NCBI RefSeq assembly: GCF_026967805.1
Contig: NZ_JAPVBG010000005.1
Location: 23,954-87,953 of the forward strand
Source of the DNA: Blastococcus sp. VKM Ac-2987
GTDB taxonomy: Bacteria > Actinomycetota > Actinomycetes > Mycobacteriales > Geodermatophilaceae
DNA length: 64,000 nt
Direction of reading: 5' to 3'
The translations under genes and the position numbers were made by a program. Each line of letters starts with the position of its first letter. The first letter of the stretch is position 1. Under the pieces are notes generated by a model. That model was not told where the DNA came from and made no database searches. It saw only the letters and a program-made list of their open reading frames with translations. This document shows positions 38,591-47,285 of this stretch, in pieces.

Positions 38591-39766
38591 TCAGCCGCGG
38601 ACGTCCCGGAGGACCGGAGCGAGGGAGGCCTTCTGCTCGAGGCCGATGCCCGGTGCGTCCGGGAGCCGCACGTGGCCGTCCTCCACGGGGTAGCCGTCGG
38701 CGAAACCGCCGAACGGCTCGAAGACCCCGGGGTAGGACTCGCACCCGCGCAGGTGGAAGGCCGACGCGATGGACAGGTTGAACTGGTGCCCGCCGTGCGG
38801 CACGCAGCGGTCGGGGTTCCAGCCGGAGTCGAACAGCATCGCCACGATCCGGCGGAACTCGGTCAGCCCGTAGCTCAGCGCGGGGTCCATCTGGAGGACG
38901 TCGCGGTCGGGACGCAGCCCGCCGTAGCGGATGAGGTTGCGGGCGTCCTGGAAGGACATCAGGTTCTCGCCCGTCGCCAACGGGCCGGGGTACCGTTCGG
39001 CGAGCCGGCCCAGGTCCTCGAAGTCCAGCGGGTCGCCGGCCTCCTCGTACCAGTGCAGCGGGTAGGCGCTCAGGGCATCGGCGTAGGCGAGCGCCCGGTC
39101 CAGGTCGAACCGCCCGTTGGCGTCGACAGCCAGGTCGCACCCGTCGGGCAGCACGTCCAGGACGGCCTCGATGCGCCGCAGGTCGTCGGCCAGCGGAGCC
39201 CCGCCGATCTTCATCTTGACGGTGCGGTACCCCAGGTCCACGTAGGAGAGCATCTCCGCCTGCAGGGCCTCGAGCCCGCGCCCCGGGTAGTAGTAGCCCC
39301 CGGCGGCGTAGACCCAGACCCGCTCGGCCGGGGGCGCGGGGGTGCGCGGGTCACGGGCCCGCTCGCTGAGCAGCCGGTTCAGCGGCAGCCCGGCCAGCTT
39401 CGCCGCGAGGTCCCAGGCCGCCATGTCGAGGACGCCCATCGCGACCGCCCGGTCGCCGTGCCCGCCGGGCTTCTCGTCCCGCATGGCCGCGCGCCAGATC
39501 AGCTCCGGGTCGAGGTCGCCGTGCTCACCCACCAGGCTCCCCGGCTCGGCCTCCAGGACCCGCGGCATGATCCGCTCGCGCAGCAGGCCGCCCTGCGCGT
39601 ACCGGCCGTTGGAGTTGAAGCCGTAGCCGACCACCGGCTCCCCGTCGCGCACCTCGTCGGTGACCAGCGCCAGGACGCTGACGGTCATCTTCGAGAAGTT
39701 GATGAACGCGTTGGACATGTCCGCCTGGATGGGGACCGTCTGCTCGCGGATGTCGACGATGCGCAC
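38591..39766 (-). CDS. tarD: D(-)-tartrate dehydratase (enolase superfamily)
   Basis: Dehydrates D-tartrate to oxaloacetate; 391 residues, matching characterised TarD (about 389). From memory the match to the Bradyrhizobium enzyme runs throughout. Shared segments include VVGYGFNSNGRYAQGGL, RDEKPGGHGDRAVA, WVYAAGGYYYPGRGLE, GYRTVKMKIGGAP, LAVDANGRFDLD and CVPHGGHQFNLSIA. The KxK (TVKMKIGG), the DxN metal ligand and the GENL and His residues fit the superfamily active site. GTG 39766 opens at VRIVDIREQTVPIQ. It is divergent from a two-component system and the Tct transporter. Confidence 0.9.
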   Translation of the reverse strand: MRIVDIREQTVPIQADMSNAFINFSKMTVSVLALVTDEVRDGEPVVGYGFNSNGRYAQGGLLRERIMPRVLEAEPGSLVGEHGDLDPELIWRAAMRDEKPGGHGDRAVAMGVLDMAAWDLAAKLAGLPLNRLLSERARDPRTPAPPAERVWVYAAGGYYYPGRGLEALQAEMLSYVDLGYRTVKMKIGGAPLADDLRRIEAVLDVLPDGCDLAVDANGRFDLDRALAYADALSAYPLHWYEEAGDPLDFEDLGRLAERYPGPLATGENLMSFQDARNLIRYGGLRPDRDVLQMDPALSYGLTEFRRIVAMLFDSGWNPDRCVPHGGHQFNLSIASAFHLRGCESYPGVFEPFGGFADGYPVEDGHVRLPDAPGIGLEQKASLAPVLRDVRG

Positions 39767-39864
39767 GGGGCTCCGATCTCTCCGACGACAGCGGCCGCCG
39801 GTCACCGGCCACTGGGAACGGTGCCCACGATGGGGGCCGGCGTGCCCCCCGGGACGGATTCGGT

Positions 39865-39872
39865 CATTTCGT
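39865..39872. promoter_or_regulatory. CATTTCGT motif in the tarD/kinase divergent region
   Basis: An AT-rich octamer in the 164-bp divergent region; its reverse complement recurs upstream of tctC at 42322-42329. Candidate response-regulator site. Confidence 0.3.
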
Positions 39873-39930
39873 ACTCCGGCCGTGACAGCCGACCGGCCCC
39901 CGCCGGTGTGGCGCGGGGCACACTGGCCGC

Positions 39931-41565
39931 GTGCGCAGCCCCGACCTCCCGCTGCGACGGCGTCCCAGGCCGACCAGCCTGGCGCGGCAGCTGCTGCTGC
40001 TGCAGGGCCTGGTGGTCGCCGTCATCGTGCTCACGGCGACGGCCGCCGCCTACCTCAACACGCAGCGGACGGCGCAGCACGACGCCGAGGTGCAGGCGAC
40101 GGCGATCGTGGCCGCGCTCGCCCACTCGCCCCTGGTGGTCGACGAGGTGACCGGCCCCCGGCCGACCGAGGTGCTGCAGCCGTACGTGGAGGCGGTCCGC
40201 CGGGACACCGGCATGTCGTTCATCACCGTGTTCGCGCCCGACCGGACCCGCTACACGCACCCCGATCCCGCGCAGATCGGCCGCTCGTTCATCGGCACGA
40301 TCGAGCCGGCGCTGGCGGGCCGCACCTTCACCGAGACGTACACGGGGACGCTGGGGCCGTCGGTGCGGGCGACCGGCCCCATCCTGGACGAGGACGGCGA
40401 CGTCGTCGCGCTCGTCTCCGCGGGGATCACGCTGGACGCGATCGGGGCGGACCTCGCCCGCTCGCTGCCCGGCATCCTCGTCGCCGGGCTGGTCATCCTC
40501 GCCGTGGGGAGCGCCGGCAGCTGGCTGATCAGCCGGCGGCTGCGCCGGCAGACCCGCGGTCTGGGCGCGCCCGTCCTCGCCCGGATGCTCGACTACTACG
40601 AGGCCGTACTGCACGCCGTGCGCGAGGGGCTGCTGGTCGTGGACGGGGACCGGCGGGTGCAGCTGGTCAACGACGAGGCGCGCCGCCTGCTGTCCCTCGA
40701 CGCGGACCCGAACGGACGGCACGTGAGCGAGCTGGGCCTGTCCGCGGACCTCGTGGAGACGCTGCGCGGGCAGCAGCAGACGGTCGACGAGGTGCACGTG
40801 AGCGGCGGTCGGGTGCTGGTGGTGAACCAGGTGCCGGCCCGCGCCCCGGGGGACTCGGCCGGTGTCGTGGTCACCCTGCGCGACCACACCGAGCTGCAGG
40901 CCCTCACCGGCGAGCTGGACAGCGTGCGCGCGTTCGCCGAGTCCCTGCGGGCGCAGGCCCACGAGGCGGGCAACCGGCTGCACACCACCGTGTCGTTGAT
41001 CGAGCTGGGCCGCGGGCAGGACGCCGTGGAGTTCGCCACGGCCGAGCTGGCGTCGGCGCAGCGGCTGACCGACCGCGTGGTCGACGCCGTCGAGGAGCCG
41101 GTGCTCGCGGCGCTGCTGCTGGGCAAGTCGGCGACCGCGCACGAACGGGGGGTGCGGCTGGAGATCGACCCGGGCACCGCCGTCGCGGCGACGGGCATCC
41201 CCAGCGGCGAGCTGGTGACCATCGTCGGCAACCTGCTCGACAACGCCATCGACGCCGCGCTCGCCGGTGCACCGCCGCGCGAGGTGCAGTTCGCCGCCTG
41301 GGTCGACCGCGATCGCCTGGAGATCCGGGTGGAGGACAGCGGGCCGGGGCTCACCGAGCAGCAGGTGCCCCGGGTGTTCGAGCGGGGGTGGACCACCAAG
41401 GACGCCGACGACCAGCTCCCGGCGGGCGCCGGGCGGGGGCTGGGCCTGGCCCTCGTCGCCCAGGCGGTCCGCCGCAACGGTGGTTCGGTCACCGTGCGCC
41501 CGGGTCCCGGCGCGCAGTTCGCCGTGTCGCTGCCGGTCCGCACCGCCGTGGGGAGCGCACCGTGA
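39931..41565 (+). CDS. Carboxylate-sensing histidine kinase (CitA/DcuS-type)
   Basis: 544 residues. Membrane span about 20-45, extracytoplasmic PAS/Cache domain about 46-180 (SFITVFAPDRTRYTHPDPAQIG), and second span about 183-203. Then follow a cytoplasmic PAS (about 225-320), a SpoB-type phosphoacceptor QAHEAGNRLHT (His about 345) and an ATPase with GNLLDNAIDA, DSGPGL and GRGLGLALV. The extracytoplasmic domain belongs to the family that senses citrate, C4-dicarboxylates or tartrate. It overlaps the response regulator by 4 bp and lies between tarD and tctCBA, so tartrate is the likely signal. Confidence 0.9.
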   Translation: MRSPDLPLRRRPRPTSLARQLLLLQGLVVAVIVLTATAAAYLNTQRTAQHDAEVQATAIVAALAHSPLVVDEVTGPRPTEVLQPYVEAVRRDTGMSFITVFAPDRTRYTHPDPAQIGRSFIGTIEPALAGRTFTETYTGTLGPSVRATGPILDEDGDVVALVSAGITLDAIGADLARSLPGILVAGLVILAVGSAGSWLISRRLRRQTRGLGAPVLARMLDYYEAVLHAVREGLLVVDGDRRVQLVNDEARRLLSLDADPNGRHVSELGLSADLVETLRGQQQTVDEVHVSGGRVLVVNQVPARAPGDSAGVVVTLRDHTELQALTGELDSVRAFAESLRAQAHEAGNRLHTTVSLIELGRGQDAVEFATAELASAQRLTDRVVDAVEEPVLAALLLGKSATAHERGVRLEIDPGTAVAATGIPSGELVTIVGNLLDNAIDAALAGAPPREVQFAAWVDRDRLEIRVEDSGPGLTEQQVPRVFERGWTTKDADDQLPAGAGRGLGLALVAQAVRRNGGSVTVRPGPGAQFAVSLPVRTAVGSAP

Positions 41566-42230
41566 TCCGGGTCCTGGTGGTCGAGGACGAGCCGGTCGCC
41601 GCCGAGGCGCACCGCACCTACGTCGACCGCACGGCGGGCTTCGGCACCGCGGCGGTCGCCGGCACCGGCGCCCTCGCCCTGGACGCGCTGGCGCGCGTGC
41701 CGGTGGACCTGGTCCTGCTGGACATGAACCTCCCCGACACGCACGGCGTGGAGCTGTGCCGGCGGATCCGCGCCGCCCGCCTCGACGTGGACGTCCTCGC
41801 CGTGACCTCGGCCCGGGAGCTGTCCACGGTGCGCGCCGCCGCGGCGCACGGCGTCGTCGGCTACCTGCTCAAGCCCTTCACCTACGCTGCCCTGCGCGAC
41901 CGGCTGCTGGCCTACGCCGACTACCGCGACCGGCTGCCCGTGGACGGCGACGCCGCCGGTCAGGAGGACGTCGACCGGGCACTGGAGGGCCCGCGACCCC
42001 AGCGGCAGGCCTCGCTCCCGAAGGGCATGCACCCCCAGACCCTCGACGCCGTGGTCGCGGTGCTCCGCGCCGCCGACGGGCGGTCCGCCGCCGAGACCGC
42101 CGCCCAGACGGGTACGTCGCGGATCACGGCGCGCCGCTACCTCGAGTACCTCGCCGAGACCGGGCTGGCCACCCGCACGCCCCGCTACGGCGGCGCGGGG
42201 CGGCCGGAGACCGAGTACCGCTGGCGGTGA
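41562..42230 (+). CDS. CitB/DcuR-type response regulator
   Basis: 222 residues. The receiver domain has acidic residues in VVEDEP, phospho-acceptor Asp about 54 in LVLLDMNLPD, and Lys in YLLKPF. The C-terminal DNA-binding part (about 150-222) is a winged-helix with SAAETAAQTGTSRITARRYLEYL, typical of CitB/DctR. GTG 41562 overlaps the kinase stop by 4 bp. It presumably activates the divergent tarD and the downstream tctCBA genes. Confidence 0.9.
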   Translation: MIRVLVVEDEPVAAEAHRTYVDRTAGFGTAAVAGTGALALDALARVPVDLVLLDMNLPDTHGVELCRRIRAARLDVDVLAVTSARELSTVRAAAAHGVVGYLLKPFTYAALRDRLLAYADYRDRLPVDGDAAGQEDVDRALEGPRPQRQASLPKGMHPQTLDAVVAVLRAADGRSAAETAAQTGTSRITARRYLEYLAETGLATRTPRYGGAGRPETEYRWR

Positions 42231-42321
42231 GCCGCGGCAGCCGGGCGGCGCCACCGTGCCCGGGAGGCGCCGGCCCCCGTGGGCGCAGCGGTCCGGCGGG
42301 GCCGTCCCGTGTACAGAATGG

Positions 42322-42329
42322 ACGAAATG
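42322..42329. promoter_or_regulatory. ACGAAATG motif upstream of tctC
   Basis: Inverse copy of the CATTTCGT octamer at 39865, 75 bp before the tctC start. Candidate shared regulatory site within the tartrate locus. Confidence 0.3.
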
Positions 42330-42403
42330 TCGCCTGCGTCACACCCGGTGGTGCAGGGTCTGCCCGACCGGAGCCGGTCCGCCATCCTGGAGGGGTTCGA
42401 CCC

Positions 42404-43471
42404 ATGTCCCTGCACCACCTCACCGATCCCGGTGCGCGCACGCGACCGGTTCGACACGGCCTCGGCCGTCTCCCGCGCCTGGCCGGCCTGGCCGTCGCCT
42501 CCCTCCTCCTCAGCGCGTGCGGCGGCGCCGGGGGCGCCGGCGGTGGCGGCGACGAGGCGGCCGCCGGCTTCCCGGAGGACGACATCACCTTCGTCGTCCC
42601 CTTCTCCGCCGGCGGCCCGACCGACACGGTGACCCGCCTCGTCGCCGAGCCGATGAGCGAGGAGCTCGGCGTGTCGATCGTCGTGCAGAACGTGGAGGGC
42701 GCCGGCGGCACCATCGCGGCCGGCGAGGTCGCCGCGGCCAACCCCGACGGCTACACGGTGCTGATGCACCACATCGGCATGTCGACCGCGCCGTCGCTGT
42801 ACGCCGACCTGCCGTACGCGCCGCTGGAGGACTTCAAGACGGTCGGGCTGGTCACGACCGTGCCGATGACGATCGTCGCCCGCCCCGACTTCGAGCCCCA
42901 GACGATGGAGGAGCTGGTCATCTACCTGGAGGAGAACGCCGGCGACGTCACGCTGGCCAACGCCGGTGTCGGTGCGGCCTCGCAGCTGTGCGGCCTGCTC
43001 CTGCAGGAGGCCCTCGGCGTCGAGCTCACCGAGGTCGCCTACGAGGGCACCGGCCCCGCCCTCACCGACCTCGTCGGCGGCCAGGTCGACCTCATGTGCG
43101 ACCAGACCACCAACACGACCGGGCAGATCCAGGCCGGCGAGATCAAGGCCTACGCGGTCACCACGCCGGAGCGGGTGGACAGCCTGCCGGACCTGCCGAC
43201 CACCGAGGAGGCCGGCCTGCCCGACCTGCAGGTCGGCGTGTGGCACGGGCTCTACGTCCCGGCCGAGACGCCCGACGAGGTCGTGACGACGCTCAGCGAA
43301 GCACTCCAGGCGGCGCTCGGGGACCAGAACGTGATCGACCAGCTGGCCGAGCTCGGTTCCGAGCCCGCCCCGGAGGAGGACGCGACGCCCGAGGCGCACA
43401 CCGAGCAGCTCACCAGCCAGATCGACCTGTGGCAGCCGATCATCGAGGAGGCCGGGGTCGCCGCGGACTGA
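42404..43471 (+). CDS. tctC: Tripartite tricarboxylate transporter, substrate-binding lipoprotein TctC
   Basis: 355 residues. The lipobox LLLSACGG after a basic signal peptide anchors it outside the membrane. The Bug/TctC fold is marked by ITFVVPFSAGGPTDTVTRL, VQNVEGAGGTIAAGEVA and ANAGVGAASQLCGLLLQ. ATG 42404 has GGAGGGG about 9 nt upstream. It captures a carboxylate, by context tartrate or related, for TctAB. A 17-bp hairpin follows the gene and separates it from tctB. Confidence 0.92.
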   Translation: MSLHHLTDPGARTRPVRHGLGRLPRLAGLAVASLLLSACGGAGGAGGGGDEAAAGFPEDDITFVVPFSAGGPTDTVTRLVAEPMSEELGVSIVVQNVEGAGGTIAAGEVAAANPDGYTVLMHHIGMSTAPSLYADLPYAPLEDFKTVGLVTTVPMTIVARPDFEPQTMEELVIYLEENAGDVTLANAGVGAASQLCGLLLQEALGVELTEVAYEGTGPALTDLVGGQVDLMCDQTTNTTGQIQAGEIKAYAVTTPERVDSLPDLPTTEEAGLPDLQVGVWHGLYVPAETPDEVVTTLSEALQAALGDQNVIDQLAELGSEPAPEEDATPEAHTEQLTSQIDLWQPIIEEAGVAAD

Positions 43472-43481
43472 TCGCCGTGGC

Positions 43482-43520
43482 GGTGGGGCGGGTCGTCCGG
43501 TCGGGACGGCCCGCCCCACC
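43482..43520 (+). terminator. Strong hairpin between tctC and tctB
   Basis: A 17-bp stem including one T-G wobble (43482-43498 with 43504-43520) and a 5-nt loop, 10 bp after the tctC stop. It probably stabilises tctC mRNA and limits read-through, so the binding protein exceeds the membrane subunits. Confidence 0.6.
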
Positions 43521-43556
43521 ACCGTCCCCTGCCCCCGAGAGCCACCCGAGGACGCC

Positions 43557-44018
43557 ATGAAACTGCACGATGCCCGCAAGGACCTGCTCGCGGGTGCGAT
43601 CTTCACCGGGTTCGGGCTGGCCTTCGCCATCACGTCGGCGTCGTACGACATCGGCACCCCGCTGCGCATGGGACCGGGGTTCTTCCCGCTGGTCCTCGGC
43701 GGGCTGCTCGTGGTCCTGGGCATCGCGATCGCCGTCACGGGCTTCATCGCCGGCGAGGGGAGCGACCCGGGACCCGTCCCGTGGCGGGCGCTCGTGCTGC
43801 TGGTCGCCGCCCTGCTCTTCTTCGGCTACTTCGTGCGCGCGCTCGGCCTGGTGCCGACGCTGCTGGTGACCGTCACGATGGCCGGGCTGGCCGGGCGGAG
43901 CGTCCGGGTGGTCCCGGCCGTGGTCATCGCGGTGAGCATCACCGCGCTCAGCGTGCTGATCTTCGTGGTGGCGCTGCAGCTGCGGCTGCCGCTCCTCGGC
44001 CCGTGGCTGGGGGGCTGA
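43557..44018 (+). CDS. tctB: Tripartite tricarboxylate transporter, small membrane subunit TctB
   Basis: 153 residues, four predicted spans. N-terminal DARKDLLAGAIFTGFGLAFAI and GTPLRMGPGFFPLVLGGLLV are typical of TctB. ATG 43557 is preceded by GAGG. tctA starts 7 bp downstream. It lies in the cytoplasmic membrane with TctA. Confidence 0.92.
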   Translation: MKLHDARKDLLAGAIFTGFGLAFAITSASYDIGTPLRMGPGFFPLVLGGLLVVLGIAIAVTGFIAGEGSDPGPVPWRALVLLVAALLFFGYFVRALGLVPTLLVTVTMAGLAGRSVRVVPAVVIAVSITALSVLIFVVALQLRLPLLGPWLGG

Positions 44019-44025
44019 GCCGGAC

Positions 44026-45531
44026 ATGGGCGTGCTCGAGAGCCTCGCGCTCGGCTTCGCGACGGCGTTCACGCCGGTCAACCTGCTGTTCTGCCTCATC
44101 GGCGTCGCCCTGGGCACGGCAGTCGGCGTGCTGCCCGGTATCGGGCCGACCGCCACGATGGCGTTGCTGCTGCCGATCACCTTCGGCTTCGACCCGGTCA
44201 CCGCGCTGATCATGCTGGCCGGCATCTACTACGGCGCCCAGTACGGCGGGTCGACCACCGCCATCCTGATCAACCTGCCCGGTGAGTCGTCGGCCGCCGT
44301 GACGGCGATCGACGGGTACTCCATGGCCAAGCAGGGCCGGGCCGGCAAGGCGCTGGCCACCGCGGCCCTCGGCTCCTTCTTCGCCGGCACCGTGGCCACG
44401 CTGTTCGTGGCGCTTCTCGCCGCGCCCATCGCCGACATCGCGCTCGAGTTCGGGCCGGCCGAGTTCGCCGCCCTCATCGTGCTCGGCCTCATCGCCTCCA
44501 TCACGCTGGCGAGCGGCTCGACGCTCAAGGCGCTGGCCATGATCGTGCTGGGTCTCCTGCTCGGCACCGTCGGTCAGGACATCGCCACCGGCACGCCGCG
44601 GTTCACCTTCGGCGCGCGCGAGCTGTTCGGCGGCCTGGAGTTCGTCTCCCTCGCGGTCGGCCTCTTCGGCATCGCCGAGATCCTGCGCAACCTCGAGGGC
44701 GACATGACGCGCAGCGTCATGGTCAAGAAGGTCGAGGGCCTCTGGCTCTCCAGGGACGACTTCCGCCGCATCCGGATGCCCGTGCTGCGCGGGACGGCGC
44801 TGGGCTCGGCGCTCGGTGTCCTGCCCGGGGCCGGGCACGTCCTCGCGTCGTTCCTGTCCTACTCGGTGGAGAAGCGTTCCTCGAAGCGGCCCGAGGAGTT
44901 CGGCAGGGGAGCCATCGAGGGCGTCGCCGGGCCGGAGTCGGCGAACAACGCCGCCGCGCAGACCTCGTTCATCCCGCTGCTGACCTTCGGGCTGCCGGCC
45001 AACTCGGTCATGGCCATCCTGCTCGGCGCGCTCTACATCCAGGGCATCGTCCCCGGCCCGCTCGTCATCGAGAACGAGCCGGAGCTCTTCTGGGGGCTCA
45101 TCGTCTCGTTCTGGATCGGCAACCTGTTCCTCGTGCTGCTCAACCTGCCGCTGATCGGGCTGTGGGTGAAGATGCTCACGATCCCGTACCGGTGGCTGTT
45201 CCCGGCGATCATCGCGTTCGCCTGCATCGGCACGTACGCGATCAGCCTCAACGCGTACGACGTCTACGCCATCGCCTTCTTCGGGCTCCTCGGCTACGCA
45301 CTCGTCAAGCTGGGCTGCGAGCCGGCGCCGCTGCTCCTCGGTTTCGTGCTCGGGCCGCTGCTGGAGGAGTACCTGCGCCGGGCGCTGACCATCTCGCAGG
45401 GTGACGCGACGGTGTTCCTCACCCGCCCGATCTCCCTGTCCCTGCTGGTCCTGGCGGCGCTGGCCCTCGTCGTCGCGGTGCTCCCGACGGTCCGTCGCAA
45501 GCGCGAGGTCGTGTTCGAGGAGGAGTCCTAG
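44026..45531 (+). CDS. tctA: Tripartite tricarboxylate transporter, large membrane subunit TctA
   Basis: 501 residues with about twelve spans. Family motifs include [21 protein letters not shown] and [20 protein letters not shown] near the N-terminus. [18 protein letters not shown] sequence and [20 protein letters not shown] follow further on. The C-terminal [15 protein letters not shown] tail is cytoplasmic. With TctC and TctB it imports the carboxylate using ion gradients. Together with tarD this gives uptake plus dehydration of tartrate to oxaloacetate. Confidence 0.95.
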   Translation: MGVLESLALGFATAFTPVNLLFCLIGVALGTAVGVLPGIGPTATMALLLPITFGFDPVTALIMLAGIYYGAQYGGSTTAILINLPGESSAAVTAIDGYSMAKQGRAGKALATAALGSFFAGTVATLFVALLAAPIADIALEFGPAEFAALIVLGLIASITLASGSTLKALAMIVLGLLLGTVGQDIATGTPRFTFGARELFGGLEFVSLAVGLFGIAEILRNLEGDMTRSVMVKKVEGLWLSRDDFRRIRMPVLRGTALGSALGVLPGAGHVLASFLSYSVEKRSSKRPEEFGRGAIEGVAGPESANNAAAQTSFIPLLTFGLPANSVMAILLGALYIQGIVPGPLVIENEPELFWGLIVSFWIGNLFLVLLNLPLIGLWVKMLTIPYRWLFPAIIAFACIGTYAISLNAYDVYAIAFFGLLGYALVKLGCEPAPLLLGFVLGPLLEEYLRRALTISQGDATVFLTRPISLSLLVLAALALVVAVLPTVRRKREVVFEEES

Positions 45532-45562
45532 CGAGCGGGCAGGTCGCCGCGCGCCGGCGCGG

Positions 45563-46330
45563 TCAGGCGTAGGCGCCGAGCGCGAGGTGGACGGCCAGGC
45601 CCAGCCCGGCCAGGGCGATGATCCGCCGCAGCGCGGTCTGGGGTGCCACGCGGACGATGCGCGGGCCGAGGAGGGAACCGAGGAACAGCCCGATGGCCAG
45701 CGGCAGGGCGGCCGACCAGACGATCGTGGCGAAGAGGGCGAAGCCGATCGCGGCAACGGTGTTGGCCACGCCCAGCACGACGTTGCGCATCGCGTTGCTG
45801 CGGGGGAGGCCCTCGCCCGTGGTGAGCAGGAACGTGGCCATCATCAGCACGCCGGCCGCGGCACCGAAGTAGCCGCCGTAGACCGAGATGGCGAGGACGG
45901 CGATCGGCAGCCACCACTGGTCCGGGCGTCCGGCGCGCTGCGCAGCCCCCTCGGCCGCCAGCTCCCGGGGTGAGCGCTGCACGAGGATGGCGATCGACGC
46001 CGCGCCGATCAGCCACGGCACGATCTTCTCGAACCCGCCGGCCGGCGTGGCCAGCAGCAGCGCCGCGCCGGCGGCTCCGCCGAGCAGCCCGGCAGCCATC
46101 AGCGGGAGCAGGCGCCGTCCCTGCCCCGCGAGCTCCGGGCCCGAGGCGCTCACCGTGCCCACGCCGACCACGACCAGCGCGGCGGTGTTGGTGACGTTGG
46201 CCGTCACCGGGGGGAGGCCGGCCGCCAGCAGCGCCGGGTAGCTGATCAGCGAGGCGAGGCCGGCGATGCTGCCGGTGAGCCCCGCCCCGACGCCGGCGAG
46301 GACCAGGAAGCCGAACTCCCAGGCGCTCAC
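45563..46330 (-). CDS. TSUP-family (TauE/SafE) permease
   Basis: 255 residues, about eight spans. Repeat motifs are GLTGSIAGLASLISYPALLAAGLPPVTANVTNT and AISVYGGYFGAAAGVLMMA. The family moves sulfite, sulfoacetate, taurine or other organic anions. GTG 46330 overlaps the stop of the next TSUP gene upstream by 4 bp, so the two are one transcript. The C-terminal half is closely similar to the truncated copy at 51737-52246. Substrate unknown; its place next to tctCBA may be coincidental. Confidence 0.87.
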   Translation of the reverse strand: MSAWEFGFLVLAGVGAGLTGSIAGLASLISYPALLAAGLPPVTANVTNTAALVVVGVGTVSASGPELAGQGRRLLPLMAAGLLGGAAGAALLLATPAGGFEKIVPWLIGAASIAILVQRSPRELAAEGAAQRAGRPDQWWLPIAVLAISVYGGYFGAAAGVLMMATFLLTTGEGLPRSNAMRNVVLGVANTVAAIGFALFATIVWSAALPLAIGLFLGSLLGPRIVRVAPQTALRRIIALAGLGLAVHLALGAYA

Positions 46331-47103
46331 CCGGTCACCAGCACCACGATCGCGACGAGCCCGAGGACCACGATCGCCGTCCGCAGCACGGCGACCGGCA
46401 GGCGCCGGCCGTAGCGGGAGCTCACGGCGGCTCCCGGCAGCGAGCCCAGGGACAGCAGCGCGGCGGCCCACCAGTCGATGCGGTCGGTGGCGACGACCAC
46501 GTAGGCGACGGCGGCGACGGTGTTGACCGCCAGCGTCAGCACGTTCTTGATCGCGTTCAGCCGCTGCAGGGGCTCGCGCAGCAGGAGGCCGAAGATGCCG
46601 ATCTGGAGCACGCCCTGGCTGGCGGCGAAGTACCCGCCGTAGGTGCCGGTGAAGTACGCGCCGGCGAAGCAGGCGGCGAGCCGCCCACCACGGACCGGCG
46701 GAGCCGTGCCCTCGTCCGGCCGGGCGGGCAGGCTGCGCTGGACCAGCGGCTGGAGGACGACCAGCACGACGGCGAGCCCGATGAGGACCGGCACGATCGC
46801 CGCGAACGCGGCAGCGGGCAGGCTCAGCAGCAGGAACGCCCCGGTGAGCGCGCCGAGGACCGAGGCGGGCAGCAGCCGCAGGAGCAGCCGCCGCTGCCCG
46901 CTCAGCTCCCGGCGGTAGCCGATCGAGCCGCTGATGTTGCCGGCCACCAGGCCGAGGGAGTTGCTGATGGTGGCCGTCACCGGGGGGAGGCCGACCGCCA
47001 GCAGTACCGGGAAGCTGACCAGGGTGCCGGACCCGACGACGGCGTTGATGCCACCGGCCGCGAAGCCGGCCGCGGTCACCGCGAGCATCTCCCACCCGGT
47101 CAT
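46327..47103 (-). CDS. TSUP-family (TauE/SafE) permease
   Basis: 258 residues, about eight spans. Hallmarks are GGINAVVGSGTLVSFPVLLAVGLPPVTATISNS and GTYGGYFAASQGVL. It is more distant from the neighbouring TSUP than that one is from the truncated copy. ATG 47103. Stop overlaps the next gene's GTG. A pair could act as two separate permeases or a heteromer; the sequence does not decide. Confidence 0.87.
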   Translation of the reverse strand: MTGWEMLAVTAAGFAAGGINAVVGSGTLVSFPVLLAVGLPPVTATISNSLGLVAGNISGSIGYRRELSGQRRLLLRLLPASVLGALTGAFLLLSLPAAAFAAIVPVLIGLAVVLVVLQPLVQRSLPARPDEGTAPPVRGGRLAACFAGAYFTGTYGGYFAASQGVLQIGIFGLLLREPLQRLNAIKNVLTLAVNTVAAVAYVVVATDRIDWWAAALLSLGSLPGAAVSSRYGRRLPVAVLRTAIVVLGLVAIVVLVTG

Positions 47104-47212
47104 GCGGTCATCGCCGGGAAGCGTCGCACGCAGCCGGGGCCGCCCGCCGGTCCAGGCGTGTCTATCGGCTCACACCCGGGGGCGTGCCCCCCACGGCGGG
47201 ACGGACGGCGCC

Positions 47213-47231
47213 GGCGGCCGCGTCGGCCGCC
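47213..47231. other. Small hairpin in the TSUP/flavoprotein divergent region
   Basis: GGCGGCC (47213-47219) pairs with GGCCGCC (47225-47231) in the 182-bp divergent region. No clear promoter can be named there. Confidence 0.3.
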
Positions 47232-47285
47232 GACGGGGGGGGCGCCCCGCTGGCCGGGGCGCCGACACTCCGGTAGGCATCGGCC

